Shown here in pieces: positions 1 through 5,866 of a DNA stretch of 9,782 bases. The DNA comes from an uncultured Clostridia bacterium (lineage in GTDB: Bacteria; Bacillota; Clostridia; Oscillospirales; Ruminococcaceae): the NCBI GenBank assembly GCA_937901465.1, contig CALGTU010000133.1, positions 1-9,782 of the forward strand, read 5' to 3'. A program made the translations under genes and the position numbers. How positions within the stretch are numbered: the stretch's first letter is position 1; the number at the start of each line of letters is the position of its first letter. The notes under the pieces are model-generated. The model was given only the letters and a program-made list of their open reading frames with translations, had not been told where the DNA came from and made no database searches.

Positions 1-215
1 ATGTTTGCATCTATAGTGGAATGAATGGTATAACCGTCCACTGCGGGTTTAATGGTTCTTTCCACCGTGGAATCACCTGATAAATAACCATATTCACGAC
101 CGGTTGTACCATTTAAAATTTCATTATAGAATTCTTCTAATGTCATTTCATAAAAATCGCTAAATGTTATTGCTTTACTAATGTCAACATTTTTAAATAT
201 TGAATAATCAAACAT
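1..215 (-). CDS. Penicillin-binding-protein-like transpeptidase, 5' part only (runs off the left edge)
   Basis: Reading leftward from ATG at 215, 71 codons are open to the window edge. Residues about 37-71 contain GTTGREYGYL, a STVERTIKPAVDGYT stretch and HSTIDAN. I recognise this as the segment joining the dimerisation domain to the transpeptidase domain in class B penicillin-binding proteins (SpoVD/PBP2 type), which cross-link peptidoglycan outside the membrane. The start is supported by AGAAGGTGAT just upstream and by an in-frame TAA a few codons before the ATG. Oddly, this junction segment normally lies roughly 200 residues in, after a membrane anchor; here it begins near residue 37 and no hydrophobic anchor is visible. 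All three leucines are TTA, while neighbouring genes favour CTT. It may be an N-terminally truncated gene, a remnant, or a soluble variant. The catalytic SxxK, SxN and KTG motifs would lie outside the window, so activity cannot be judged. Confidence 0.6.
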   Translation of the reverse strand, partial: MFDYSIFKNVDISKAITFSDFYEMTLEEFYNEILNGTTGREYGYLSGDSTVERTIKPAVDGYTIHSTIDAN

Positions 216-272
216 GTGATCACCTTCTTAATAATATAATTATATAATAATAAATAATAGGGATGTGATGTT
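216..272. promoter_or_regulatory. AT-rich divergent intergenic region with -10-like hexamers
   Basis: This 57-bp gap separates the divergent PBP-like and LRR genes. It holds two TATAAT hexamers on the plus strand (235-240 and 243-248), but no convincing -35 lies 16-18 bp upstream of either. GGATGTGAT at 261-269 is the probable ribosome binding site of the LRR gene, and the ribosome binding site of the minus-strand gene is at its left end. Promoter function is inferred from position and composition only. Confidence 0.35.
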
Positions 273-1280
273 ATGAATAAAAAGAAAAAACTTATTTTGA
301 GAATTATAATGATAGTTGTAGCGGTTCTTATGTTTTTAGGTATCGCTATGAGCGGTCTTGTTACTGCTTTTGCGGCAGAAAGTGTTACTGTTGAAACATT
401 TGAAAGCGGATCTCTTTATAACGCTTTCAACGAAGCAAGAGAAGGAACAGACCAGAACAATGTAAAATCATTCACAGTTAAATCGGGGGTTATTTCATCG
501 GCTGATTTTTCTATGTTCGGAAATCTTTCTTCATGTGAAATTATTGATCTTTCGGGGACTGAATTCGAAGGCGGAAAAATTCCCGATAACTTTATGAGCG
601 GAAGAAGAGTTTCTGAATTTTATGCTCCTAAAAATATCACAATGATCGGAAATAACGCTTTTTCAGGTTGCGGAAATTTAAAAAAGCTTTCTTTCACAAA
701 TTCTCTTGATACAATAGGAAACAGAGCTTTTGAAAGTTGTTCGGCTCTGACATCGGTTTATTTTCCTGAAAGCTTGAAACTCGTTGACGAATGTGCTTTC
801 AGGGGAAGCGGACTTACTGATGTTTATTTTTACGGCAACGCTCCCGAAGTTAAGAGTGAAGCTTTTCCTGCATCGGCTACTATTCACATAACAGAAAATG
901 CAACGGGATTTGATTCTGATTTCTGGAACGGATATAGTATAGTTAAGGATGTTGTAAAAGATAACAGTGCTCCTGCTGAAACAACAGTCGGCGCTGTTTC
1001 CGAAGAAACTACTGCTCCTGTTGAAACAGAAATCCCTGAAGAAACAGAAGCTACATATGGTGCATTCGCTGAAGATGATGAAAAAGCCGAAGCTGTTTCA
1101 GGAAATGCTTCAAATGGCGGAACATCGGCAGTTCTTGTTATAGTAATTGCTGCTGCAGTTGTTATTATTGCGGTTGTTGTTGCTACTGCGGTTGTTATAG
1201 TTATGATGCAGAAAAACAAGAGCAACGGCAACGGATACATAGAAGTTTCAGAAAAAGACGACAACGCAAAGGAAGAATAA
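273..1280 (+). CDS. BspA-type leucine-rich-repeat surface protein with C-terminal membrane anchor
   Basis: This is a 335-residue exported protein. Residues 1-35 form a signal peptide: a KKKK start, a hydrophobic core at about 7-32, and an AFA cleavage motif at 32-34. Residues about 83-205 carry LRR_5 (BspA/Treponema type) repeats, seen in phrases such as ITMIGNNAFSGCGNLKKLSF and LDTIGNRAFESCSALTSVYF. A Thr/Glu/Ala-rich stalk follows at 230-275. A Val/Ala/Ile-only transmembrane helix spans about 284-312, with a 23-residue polar tail predicted to be cytoplasmic. The implied topology is repeats outside and C-terminus inside, without an LPXTG sorting motif. Proteins of this repeat class often mediate adhesion or protein binding, but no ligand can be read from the sequence. 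The stop codon abuts the start of the TtcA-family gene, so the two are probably co-transcribed. The start is preceded by GGATGTGAT. Confidence 0.85.
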   Translation: MNKKKKLILRIIMIVVAVLMFLGIAMSGLVTAFAAESVTVETFESGSLYNAFNEAREGTDQNNVKSFTVKSGVISSADFSMFGNLSSCEIIDLSGTEFEGGKIPDNFMSGRRVSEFYAPKNITMIGNNAFSGCGNLKKLSFTNSLDTIGNRAFESCSALTSVYFPESLKLVDECAFRGSGLTDVYFYGNAPEVKSEAFPASATIHITENATGFDSDFWNGYSIVKDVVKDNSAPAETTVGAVSEETTAPVETEIPEETEATYGAFAEDDEKAEAVSGNASNGGTSAVLVIVIAAAVVIIAVVVATAVVIVMMQKNKSNGNGYIEVSEKDDNAKEE

Positions 1281-2009
1281 ATGCAGAAGATACTCGGATA
1301 TATGCGTAAGGCTATACAGGAGTTTGACCTTATCGAAAACGGTGACAGAATAGCGGTCGGCGTTTCGGGAGGGAAGGACAGTCTTGTTATGCTGAAAGGT
1401 CTGGTTCTTTTAAAGAGGTTTATCGGCATAGAATATGATGTTGTTGCTGTTACTTTAGACCCCGGTTTTGACGGTGTATGGGGAGATTACAGTGATGTTC
1501 AGAAACTCTGTGATGAACTCGGGGTTAAATATGTTTTGAAAAGAACACAGATAGGCGAAATTGTCTTTAATGTAAGAAAAGAAGAGCACCCTTGTTCCTT
1601 GTGTGCAAGAATGAGAAGGGGTGCTTTACACGATGTGGCTATCGAAGAAGGTTGCAACAAGGTAGCACTTGGTCATCATTATAACGATGCTGTCGAAACG
1701 TTTATGATGAACCTTTTTATCGAAGGCAGAATAGGTTGTTTTTCACCTAAAAGTTATCTCTCAAATAAAAAGTTATGGCTTATAAGACCTCTCGTCTTCT
1801 CGCCCGAAAAGGAAATAAAAAGGGTTTCGAGAAAGATGGAGATGAATGTTGTAAAGTCGAAATGTCCCGTTGACGGACATACAAAAAGAGAAGAAATGAA
1901 GAACTTTTTGGCTGAAAGAGAAAAGCTCGATCACGGTTTTACCGACAGAATTTTCGGTGCTATGAGAAGAGCGGAAATCGACGGTTGGGGAATAAAACAG
2001 AAGGGATAA
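1281..2009 (+). CDS. ttcA: TtcA-family tRNA 2-thiocytidine synthetase (PP-loop ATPase)
   Basis: This is a 242-residue cytoplasmic PP-loop enzyme. The SGGKDS ATP-pyrophosphatase motif is at 29-34. CSLC (Cys105, Cys108) and a third cysteine, Cys195 in KCPVDGH, match the three cysteines that hold the [4Fe-4S] cluster in TtcA. GHHYNDAVET (131-140) is the family's conserved central motif. TtcA adenylates cytidine-32 of certain tRNAs and thiolates it using sulfur from a cysteine desulfurase. E. coli TtcA is longer (about 311 residues), and Firmicute relatives are less studied, so family membership is firm while the exact substrate is inferred. The ATG follows the upstream TAA with no intervening base, and its ribosome binding site (GGAAG) lies inside the end of the LRR gene, which suggests translational coupling. 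A tRNA gene lies downstream in the same cluster. TilS is unlikely because the cysteine pattern is that of TtcA. Confidence 0.82.
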   Translation: MQKILGYMRKAIQEFDLIENGDRIAVGVSGGKDSLVMLKGLVLLKRFIGIEYDVVAVTLDPGFDGVWGDYSDVQKLCDELGVKYVLKRTQIGEIVFNVRKEEHPCSLCARMRRGALHDVAIEEGCNKVALGHHYNDAVETFMMNLFIEGRIGCFSPKSYLSNKKLWLIRPLVFSPEKEIKRVSRKMEMNVVKSKCPVDGHTKREEMKNFLAEREKLDHGFTDRIFGAMRRAEIDGWGIKQKG

Positions 2010-2015
2010 TTTAAA

Positions 2016-2381
2016 ATGAAAGAAAATGAAAAAGGCAAAGTTAAATGGCTTAAACCGAAAAAAGCAAAAGAGATAGAGTATATTGTTATAGCTATAACGA
2101 TTGGTTTGGCTTTTATTCCGCTTATATTTTTAAAATATTCACTTGAAAACAGATGGATACTCTGGGTTACATATATAATCTGCGGAGTGGTTATGATAGG
2201 TATGGCTGTTTTTGACTATATATTCTATGTATGTCCTCATTGCAGAGAGTATCTCAGAAGAAATCCCGGAAACAAATGCAGTTTCTGCGGGAAGGATCTG
2301 AACAAAACTCCATACGAACTCAAACAGGAAGAAAAGGCTATGAAAGAAAGAAGAAAGCAAAGAGAAGCAGCGGAAGAATAA
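2016..2381 (+). CDS. Small two-helix membrane protein with a zinc ribbon and charged tail
   Basis: I do not recognise a named family for this 121-residue protein. It has a basic N-terminus (residues 1-18), two hydrophobic segments at about 20-40 and 47-72, a four-cysteine zinc ribbon made of CPHC (73-76) and CSFC (88-91), then a strongly charged Lys/Glu/Arg tail (101-121) that looks helical. The ribbon follows the second helix directly, so it should sit at the membrane surface, probably on the cytoplasmic side with the charged ends. The start is supported by AGAAGGGA about 9 nt upstream, and the gene begins 6 nt after the TtcA-family stop, so the two are likely in one operon. Its stop codon lies in the loop of a 9-bp inverted repeat that leads into the tRNA gene. 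Its role is unknown; the zinc ribbon could bind nucleic acid or a protein partner. Confidence 0.75.
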   Translation: MKENEKGKVKWLKPKKAKEIEYIVIAITIGLAFIPLIFLKYSLENRWILWVTYIICGVVMIGMAVFDYIFYVCPHCREYLRRNPGNKCSFCGKDLNKTPYELKQEEKAMKERRKQREAAEE

Positions 2382-2390
2382 TCTTCCGCT
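2369..2390 (+). repeat. Perfect 9-bp inverted repeat spanning the stop codon, just before the tRNA
   Basis: AGCGGAAGA (2369-2377) and TCTTCCGCT (2382-2390) are exact complements around a 4-nt loop containing the TAA of the zinc-ribbon gene. No U-tract follows, so it is not a standard intrinsic terminator. It ends 7 nt before the tRNA, and I see no promoter between them. A role in processing the mRNA-tRNA transcript or in mRNA stability is inference. Confidence 0.5.
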
Positions 2391-2397
2391 TGAATAC

Positions 2398-2482
2398 GCG
2401 GGTGTGGCGAAACTGGCAGACGCACGAGATTTAGGTTCTCGCGCCGCAAGGTGTGCAGGTTCAAGTCCTGTCACCCGCACCA
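2398..2482 (+). tRNA. tRNA-Leu (anticodon UAG), CCA encoded
   Basis: An 85-nt class II tRNA. The acceptor arms GCGGGTG and CACCCGC pair perfectly over 7 bp, followed by discriminator A and encoded CCA (2480-2482). The anticodon stem CGAGA/TCTCG encloses the loop TTTAGGT, giving anticodon TAG at 2432-2434, which reads CUA and other CUN leucine codons. The long variable arm (CGCC-GCAA-GGTG) and the T arm with TTCAAGT are typical of tRNA-Leu. It starts 16 nt after the zinc-ribbon stop with no separate promoter visible, so it is probably read as the last gene of that cluster and cut out by tRNA-processing enzymes. Confidence 0.97.
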
Positions 2483-2483
2483 T

Positions 2484-2519
2484 AAAAAGTCCTCATAATA
2501 TGAGGACTTTTTATTTTTT
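2484..2519 (+). terminator. Intrinsic terminator after tRNA-Leu
   Basis: AAAAAGTCCTCAT (2484-2496) pairs perfectly over 13 bp with ATGAGGACTTTTT (2500-2512) around a 3-nt loop, and is followed by a second T-run (2514-2519). It ends the LRR/TtcA-family/zinc-ribbon/tRNA cluster. Its T-run stops one base before the -35 box of the next promoter. Confidence 0.92.
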
Positions 2520-2520
2520 C

Positions 2521-2549
2521 TTGACATTTGTGTTTTACGGGATTATAAT
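2521..2549 (+). promoter_or_regulatory. Consensus sigma-A promoter of the GNAT gene
   Basis: TTGACA (2521-2526), a 17-bp spacer and TATAAT (2544-2549) form a perfect housekeeping promoter. Transcription should start near 2555-2557, giving an untranslated leader of about 155 nt. So strong a promoter on a single acetyltransferase gene suggests that control acts afterwards, in the leader. Confidence 0.88.
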
Positions 2550-2553
2550 GTGG

Positions 2554-2570
2554 GTGGAGTGAAACTCCGC
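2554..2570 (+). repeat. Small hairpin at the 5' end of the GNAT leader
   Basis: GTGGAG (2554-2559) and CTCCGC (2565-2570) can pair over 6 bp (one G-U) around the loop TGAAA. It lies at the predicted transcription start, so it may be a 5' stabilising stem. This rests on position and pairing alone. Confidence 0.35.
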
Positions 2571-2600
2571 ATTAAAATTCACCTTAAAGGAGATTGTTGT

Positions 2601-2633
2601 TTGAAGAATAACAGAACAGTAATTGTAGCGTAA
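2601..2633 (+). CDS. Putative 10-residue leader peptide upstream of the GNAT gene
   Basis: TTG at 2601 opens a frame reading MKNNRTVIVA and then TAA. An excellent ribosome binding site, AAAGGAG (2586-2592), sits 8 nt upstream and has no other good start to serve. Its stop codon overlaps the first bases of the long hairpin arm at 2632, the geometry expected when leader translation controls RNA folding. Ten codons and a TTG start are weak evidence alone; the ribosome binding site and the hairpin placement raise confidence. I do not recognise the peptide. Confidence 0.4.
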   Translation: MKNNRTVIVA

Positions 2634-2704
2634 ACGGAAGGTTTGCGAATACAATTAAAATCTACACAAACCCTCCGTTTCTTGAATAAACATCTTTCAG
2701 GAGG
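2632..2704 (+). promoter_or_regulatory. Possible translational attenuator: alternative hairpins including an anti-Shine-Dalgarno arm
   Basis: Arm 1 (2632-2645, AAACGGAAGGTTTG) pairs with arm 2 (2667-2680, CAAACCCTCCGTTT) over 14 positions with one mismatch. Arm 2 contains CCTCC (2672-2676), which can instead pair with GGAGG (2700-2704), the GNAT ribosome binding site. That second fold is helped by GTTT (2677-2680) pairing with AAAC (2688-2691). The two folds exclude each other: the 1:2 fold exposes the ribosome binding site and the 2:RBS fold hides it. No U-tract follows arm 2, so transcription termination is less likely than translational control. The switch is inferred from pairing; the complementarity is visible in the sequence. 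Confidence 0.5.
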
Positions 2705-2711
2705 TTAAACA

Positions 2712-3368
2712 ATGAACAGAAAAAATTATATTATCCGCAACGAAAATAAAAACGACTATTTCGCAGTAGAAAATCTCACAAGAGAATCATTCTGGAATCT
2801 TAGTTTTCCGGGCTGTAACGAACATTATTTCATACACGTTATGAGAGATCACAAGGACTTTATTCCCGAGCTCGCTTTCGTTATGGAAGTTGACGGCGAA
2901 ATTATTGCAAACATTATGTATCTTAAATCAAAGCTTATTGACGAAAACGGAAACGAAAAGGAAACTATATCTTTTGGCCCCGTTTGCGTTCATCCGAAAT
3001 ATCAGAGAATGGGATACGGAAAAATACTTATCGAACATTCTTTTGAAAAGGCAAGGGAAATGGGTTTTGATACGGTTATCATCTTTGGAAATCCCGACAA
3101 CTATGTTGCGAGAGGATTCAAGAGTTGCATAAGATTCAATGTTTGTTTGGATGGTGGATATTTTCCTGCACCGCTTCTTGTAAAAGAACTGAAAGAAAAT
3201 CAGTTTGACGGCAGAAGATGGTTCTATCATGAGAGTGATGCGAGTGCACCTTGTATGGACGAAGAGGCAGTTGAAAATTTCGACAAGAATTTTCCGCCAA
3301 AGGAAAAAGGCTGGCAACCCAGTCAGGAAGAATTTTTCATCCACTCACATTCACAGCTTAACGGATAA
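2712..3368 (+). CDS. GNAT-family N-acetyltransferase (YhbS-like)
   Basis: This is a 218-residue cytoplasmic acetyl-CoA-dependent acyltransferase. The GNAT motif A is clear: a beta strand FGPVCVHP (88-95) leading into QRMGYGK (98-104), the Q/RxxGxG pyrophosphate loop that binds acetyl-CoA. The later GNPDNYVARGFK (126-137) is the motif B region typical of YhbS/COG3153-like members. Residues 1-87 carry the usual first strands and helix, and 150-218 form a C-terminal extension beyond the compact GNAT core. The substrate cannot be read; relatives act on small molecules, peptides or tRNA-linked groups. The ATG has a strong AGGAGG 7 nt upstream. The gene stands alone between its own consensus promoter and a terminator. 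Its elaborate leader hints at inducible expression, as for some resistance acetyltransferases, but that is inference. Confidence 0.85.
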   Translation: MNRKNYIIRNENKNDYFAVENLTRESFWNLSFPGCNEHYFIHVMRDHKDFIPELAFVMEVDGEIIANIMYLKSKLIDENGNEKETISFGPVCVHPKYQRMGYGKILIEHSFEKAREMGFDTVIIFGNPDNYVARGFKSCIRFNVCLDGGYFPAPLLVKELKENQFDGRRWFYHESDASAPCMDEEAVENFDKNFPPKEKGWQPSQEEFFIHSHSQLNG

Positions 3369-3373
3369 ATAAT

Positions 3374-3406
3374 AAAATGCCTATCCTTAATGGGATAGGC
3401 ATTTTT
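3374..3406. terminator. Bidirectional terminator between the GNAT and GH43 genes
   Basis: AAAATGCCTATCC (3374-3386) pairs over 13 bp with GGATAGGCATTTT (3393-3405) around a 6-nt loop. A T-run follows on the plus strand (3402-3406), and a T-rich stretch follows on the minus strand. It lies between the two convergent stop codons (3368 and 3410) and can serve both. Confidence 0.9.
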
Positions 3407-3409
3407 GTT

Positions 3410-4990
3410 TTAGAATGAAATTTCGAGCATCTGTAATTTTTCGTTTCCGTTATAGATGAAATAAAGAGGCTTTATTCCGTCGGGGATATTTACTTCTGCT
3501 GAGAGCTCTGTCCAATCGGAAGAAAGAGAAGAAGGAATATAAATTCTTCCGATTTCTTCGCCTTTTTCTTCTGTGAGAACTGAGAAATAAGGGCTTTCGC
3601 CTTTAAATTCCTTTACGGCAGTTTTACTGTCTTCGGTTTCACAGCGTTCGTCTTTTCTGACGGGACCTTCGTAAACCACCTTATTTTCTTCTGTTTCTTT
3701 TCTTACTTTTATGGTGATTTTATCTGTTCCTTTAAAATCGAAATACTTAAAACCGATTAGGGTTTCGTTTCCGATTTCGGCTATGAATCTTTCGTTATCC
3801 TTATGTGTTACATTAGGGAAAGAGAATGTATAGATACTGTTTGAACCATGAGGCATATTTCCGTTTGTTAGGTTGCAGGCTATAGGTGCGGGGAAGTTTC
3901 CTATAGGTTTTAAAGGGCCAACATTTAGACCGCAACTTGTTATTTCAACCTGATTTATAGAGCCATCAGGATTTATAGTTATCTTTTCGGCACAAGCCTG
4001 ACGGCTGTAATCTGATTTATGAGTGAGTCTGTGGAAAAAGACATACCACTGATTATTTATTTCGACAATACTGCCATGGGTTGTTCCTGTCATATTGAGT
4101 TTTTCTTCTTTTGTTCTTCCGTTAAGACCGACATCGCCGTTTGAAACGATAGTTCCGCCGAAGGTAAAATCTTTATCAGGGAAGTTACTTGTTGCATAGC
4201 AGAGTTCGTGGTTCTGCCAGGAGGAATATACGAAATAATATTTATCTCCGACTTTTCGCATTGATGAGCCTTCGAAGAATGGGTGCTCTTCGAAAGATGT
4301 TCCCTTGACTCTATACGGAATGATATGCTTTGGTTCTTCTTTGACAGTAAGCATATCGTCTTCAAGAGTAAGCATAACGGCACCCATTATACTATCGGGA
4401 TGATAAGAAAAGATTTCTTCTTTTGTTCTTCCGAACATCTGCATTTCTGTTTTTATAAGTTCTTCGCTGGGAAAATCTTCTCTTTCTTCATAGTCATACT
4501 GTGTTCCGTAATAAACCCTTATTGTTCCGTTATCGTTTAAAACGGCAGGGTCGAAACAGATGTATTTCATCATAAGAGAGCCGTCTTTATTCTTTATATG
4601 ACCTAAAAATTCATATTGACCACAAGGGGTATCGCAGACAGCAACGCCTATAGGAACGCTGTATCCGCCGTATCCATAATCTCCGCCCATACAATAGAAA
4701 AGATAGTATCTTCCGTCGTTGCCTTTTACTACATCAGGGGCATACATATATTTTCTGTCGGGATACTGTGGGTCTTGAGAAGCTTTATAGATAACGCCTT
4801 CATAACGCCAGTCGGAAAGGTCATCTACGGGGGCTGAATAGGTTACATAATCTTCCATACAGAAGGTGTATCCACCCTCGCGGTCGTGTGAGCCGAAGAT
4901 ATAGACCCTGTCGCCGAAAACATGTGGTTCACCATCGGGGATATATTCATTTAAAGGTAAAAATGGATTATAGACCTGTTTTTTCTGCAT
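3410..4990 (-). CDS. Glycoside hydrolase family 43 protein, cytoplasmic
   Basis: This is a 526-residue GH43-type five-bladed beta-propeller enzyme; the family contains beta-xylosidases, alpha-L-arabinofuranosidases and related enzymes that release sugars from plant xylan or arabinan fragments. By family pattern the catalytic base is Asp19 in IPDGEPHVF, the pKa-tuning aspartate is Asp147 in CFDPAVLND, and the general acid is Glu240 in HPFFEGSSMRK. YMYAPDVV (81-88) is the usual blade-2 landmark. The propeller ends near 365, and about 375-526 is a separate beta-rich accessory region that I cannot assign. There is no signal peptide, so it probably acts on imported oligosaccharides. AAAGGAGAT sits about 7 nt before the ATG. 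It is a single gene with its own promoter, and no transporter or sugar regulator is adjacent. The substrate is not determinable from sequence. Confidence 0.87.
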   Translation of the reverse strand: MQKKQVYNPFLPLNEYIPDGEPHVFGDRVYIFGSHDREGGYTFCMEDYVTYSAPVDDLSDWRYEGVIYKASQDPQYPDRKYMYAPDVVKGNDGRYYLFYCMGGDYGYGGYSVPIGVAVCDTPCGQYEFLGHIKNKDGSLMMKYICFDPAVLNDNGTIRVYYGTQYDYEEREDFPSEELIKTEMQMFGRTKEEIFSYHPDSIMGAVMLTLEDDMLTVKEEPKHIIPYRVKGTSFEEHPFFEGSSMRKVGDKYYFVYSSWQNHELCYATSNFPDKDFTFGGTIVSNGDVGLNGRTKEEKLNMTGTTHGSIVEINNQWYVFFHRLTHKSDYSRQACAEKITINPDGSINQVEITSCGLNVGPLKPIGNFPAPIACNLTNGNMPHGSNSIYTFSFPNVTHKDNERFIAEIGNETLIGFKYFDFKGTDKITIKVRKETEENKVVYEGPVRKDERCETEDSKTAVKEFKGESPYFSVLTEEKGEEIGRIYIPSSLSSDWTELSAEVNIPDGIKPLYFIYNGNEKLQMLEISF

Positions 4991-5049
4991 TTGTAAATCT
5001 CCTTTTATCTGATTTTATAATGAAATTTATTTGTTGTCTTAATAACATT

Positions 5050-5079
5050 ATTATAGCAAAAGAGAGTATATCAAGTCAA
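5050..5079 (-). promoter_or_regulatory. Sigma-A promoter of the GH43 gene
   Basis: Read on the minus strand: TTGACT (5079-5074), an 18-bp spacer and TATAAT (5055-5050). The start would be near 5043, about 50 nt before the ATG. The -35 box lies one base beyond the T-run of the purC terminator. No clear catabolite-repression or operator palindrome is seen. Confidence 0.75.
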
Positions 5080-5080
5080 C

Positions 5081-5113
5081 AAAAAAGGCCGGTGGAATGT
5101 TCCACCAGCCTTT
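5081..5113 (-). terminator. Intrinsic terminator of purC
   Basis: On the minus strand, AAAGGCTGGTGGA pairs with TCCACCGGCCTTT over 13 positions (one G-U) around a 4-nt loop, followed by six T (5086-5081). It ends the purC transcript 16 nt after the stop codon. Confidence 0.9.
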
Positions 5114-5128
5114 GAAAATTCTATAATC

Positions 5129-5812
5129 TTATCTGTTGTTGATGAGCTTTGTGAGTTCAACGGGATCAACGATCTTATCGCCCTTATAAACACGCATATT
5201 TCCTGATGCGATTTCGTCGATAAGGATAACTTCACCGTTGTTGTAGCCGAATTCGAACTTGATATCCCAGAGGTCAAGACCGATTGTCTTGAGGTCATCA
5301 GCAACAATCTTAGTGATCTTGAGAGTCTGTTCCTTCATGCTTTCAAACATTTCGGGAGTCATAACGCCGAGAACAGCAAGACCTTCGCTTGTAACGAGGG
5401 GATCGCCCTTTTCGTCGTTCTTGAATGTGCATTCAACATAGCCGTTTTCAATTTTTGTTCCGTCAGCCATATATTCGCCGTATCTTCTGATGAAGCTTCC
5501 TGTTGCAACAAGACGGCAGATAACTTCAAGACCATGACCGAAAACTGTTGCGGGGAGAACTTCCATAGTAGCGTTTTCAATATCAGCGCTTACATAGTGA
5601 GTCTTGATTCCTGCTTTTTTGAGCATTTCAAAGTAGTAAACCGATGTTTCGAGGTTGGCTTTGCCGATACCGTCGATAGTAAGACCTACTGAGTTTTCAC
5701 CGGGATCGAAAACGCCGTCTTTACCTGTGCAGTCATCCTTGAACTTAAGCATTACATTGCCGTTTTCAAGCTTGTAAACATCTTTTGTTTTACCTGTATA
5801 AATCTTTTCCAT
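5129..5812 (-). CDS. purC: Phosphoribosylaminoimidazole-succinocarboxamide synthase (SAICAR synthetase)
   Basis: This 227-residue enzyme of de novo purine synthesis ligates aspartate to CAIR using ATP (EC 6.3.2.6). Visible family motifs are IYTGKTKDVY (4-13, nucleotide-binding strand), SVGLTIDGIGKANLET (41-56), EVICRLVATGSFIRRYGEY (96-114, substrate loop), LDLWDIKFEFG (179-189) and ILIDEIASGNMRVYK (196-210). The last replaces the DEISPDTCRLWD form of proteobacterial PurC; I recall the GNMR version from Clostridia. The frame is open 32 codons further upstream, but I place the start at 5812 because AAAGGAG lies 8 nt before it, the protein then begins with the conserved MEKIYTG, and the longer version would run through the promoter. 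It stands alone, with its own promoter and terminator and no other pur gene in view. I see no purine riboswitch or PurR box. Confidence 0.95.
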   Translation of the reverse strand: MEKIYTGKTKDVYKLENGNVMLKFKDDCTGKDGVFDPGENSVGLTIDGIGKANLETSVYYFEMLKKAGIKTHYVSADIENATMEVLPATVFGHGLEVICRLVATGSFIRRYGEYMADGTKIENGYVECTFKNDEKGDPLVTSEGLAVLGVMTPEMFESMKEQTLKITKIVADDLKTIGLDLWDIKFEFGYNNGEVILIDEIASGNMRVYKGDKIVDPVELTKLINNR

Positions 5813-5842
5813 AAATATTGCTCCTTTTCTTTTGTGAATCAA

Positions 5843-5854
5843 GTGGAAATCCAC
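5843..5854 (-). repeat. Small inverted repeat in the purC leader
   Basis: GTGGA and TCCAC flank a 2-base centre about 6-17 nt after the predicted purC transcription start. It could be an operator or a weak RNA stem. The same GTGGA/TCCAC core recurs in the purC terminator, which may be coincidence. Confidence 0.25.
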
Positions 5855-5866
5855 CATAACATAGAA

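Noticed and set aside
884..1429. 181-codon minus-strand frame antisense to the LRR gene
   Set aside because: It is low-complexity Thr/Ala/Ile sequence created by the complement of the LRR gene's Glu/Thr stalk and Val/Ala helix, it crosses a gene boundary, and it has no ribosome binding site. The plus-strand frame has coherent domains.
2231..2464. Overlapping frames around the zinc-ribbon gene end and the tRNA
   Set aside because: They run through the tRNA-Leu gene or its complement, lack ribosome binding sites and show no protein-like pattern.
2632..2684. Arm 1/arm 2 hairpin of the GNAT leader as an intrinsic terminator
   Set aside because: The stem is followed by only TTT then CTTG, and the 21-nt loop is large; translational control fits the sequence better.
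5068..5079. TTGTTGAC at the GH43 promoter as a third MarR operator
   Set aside because: Only one half-site is present. The matching TCAACAA is absent 4 bp away, and the match is largely explained by the -35 hexamer itself.
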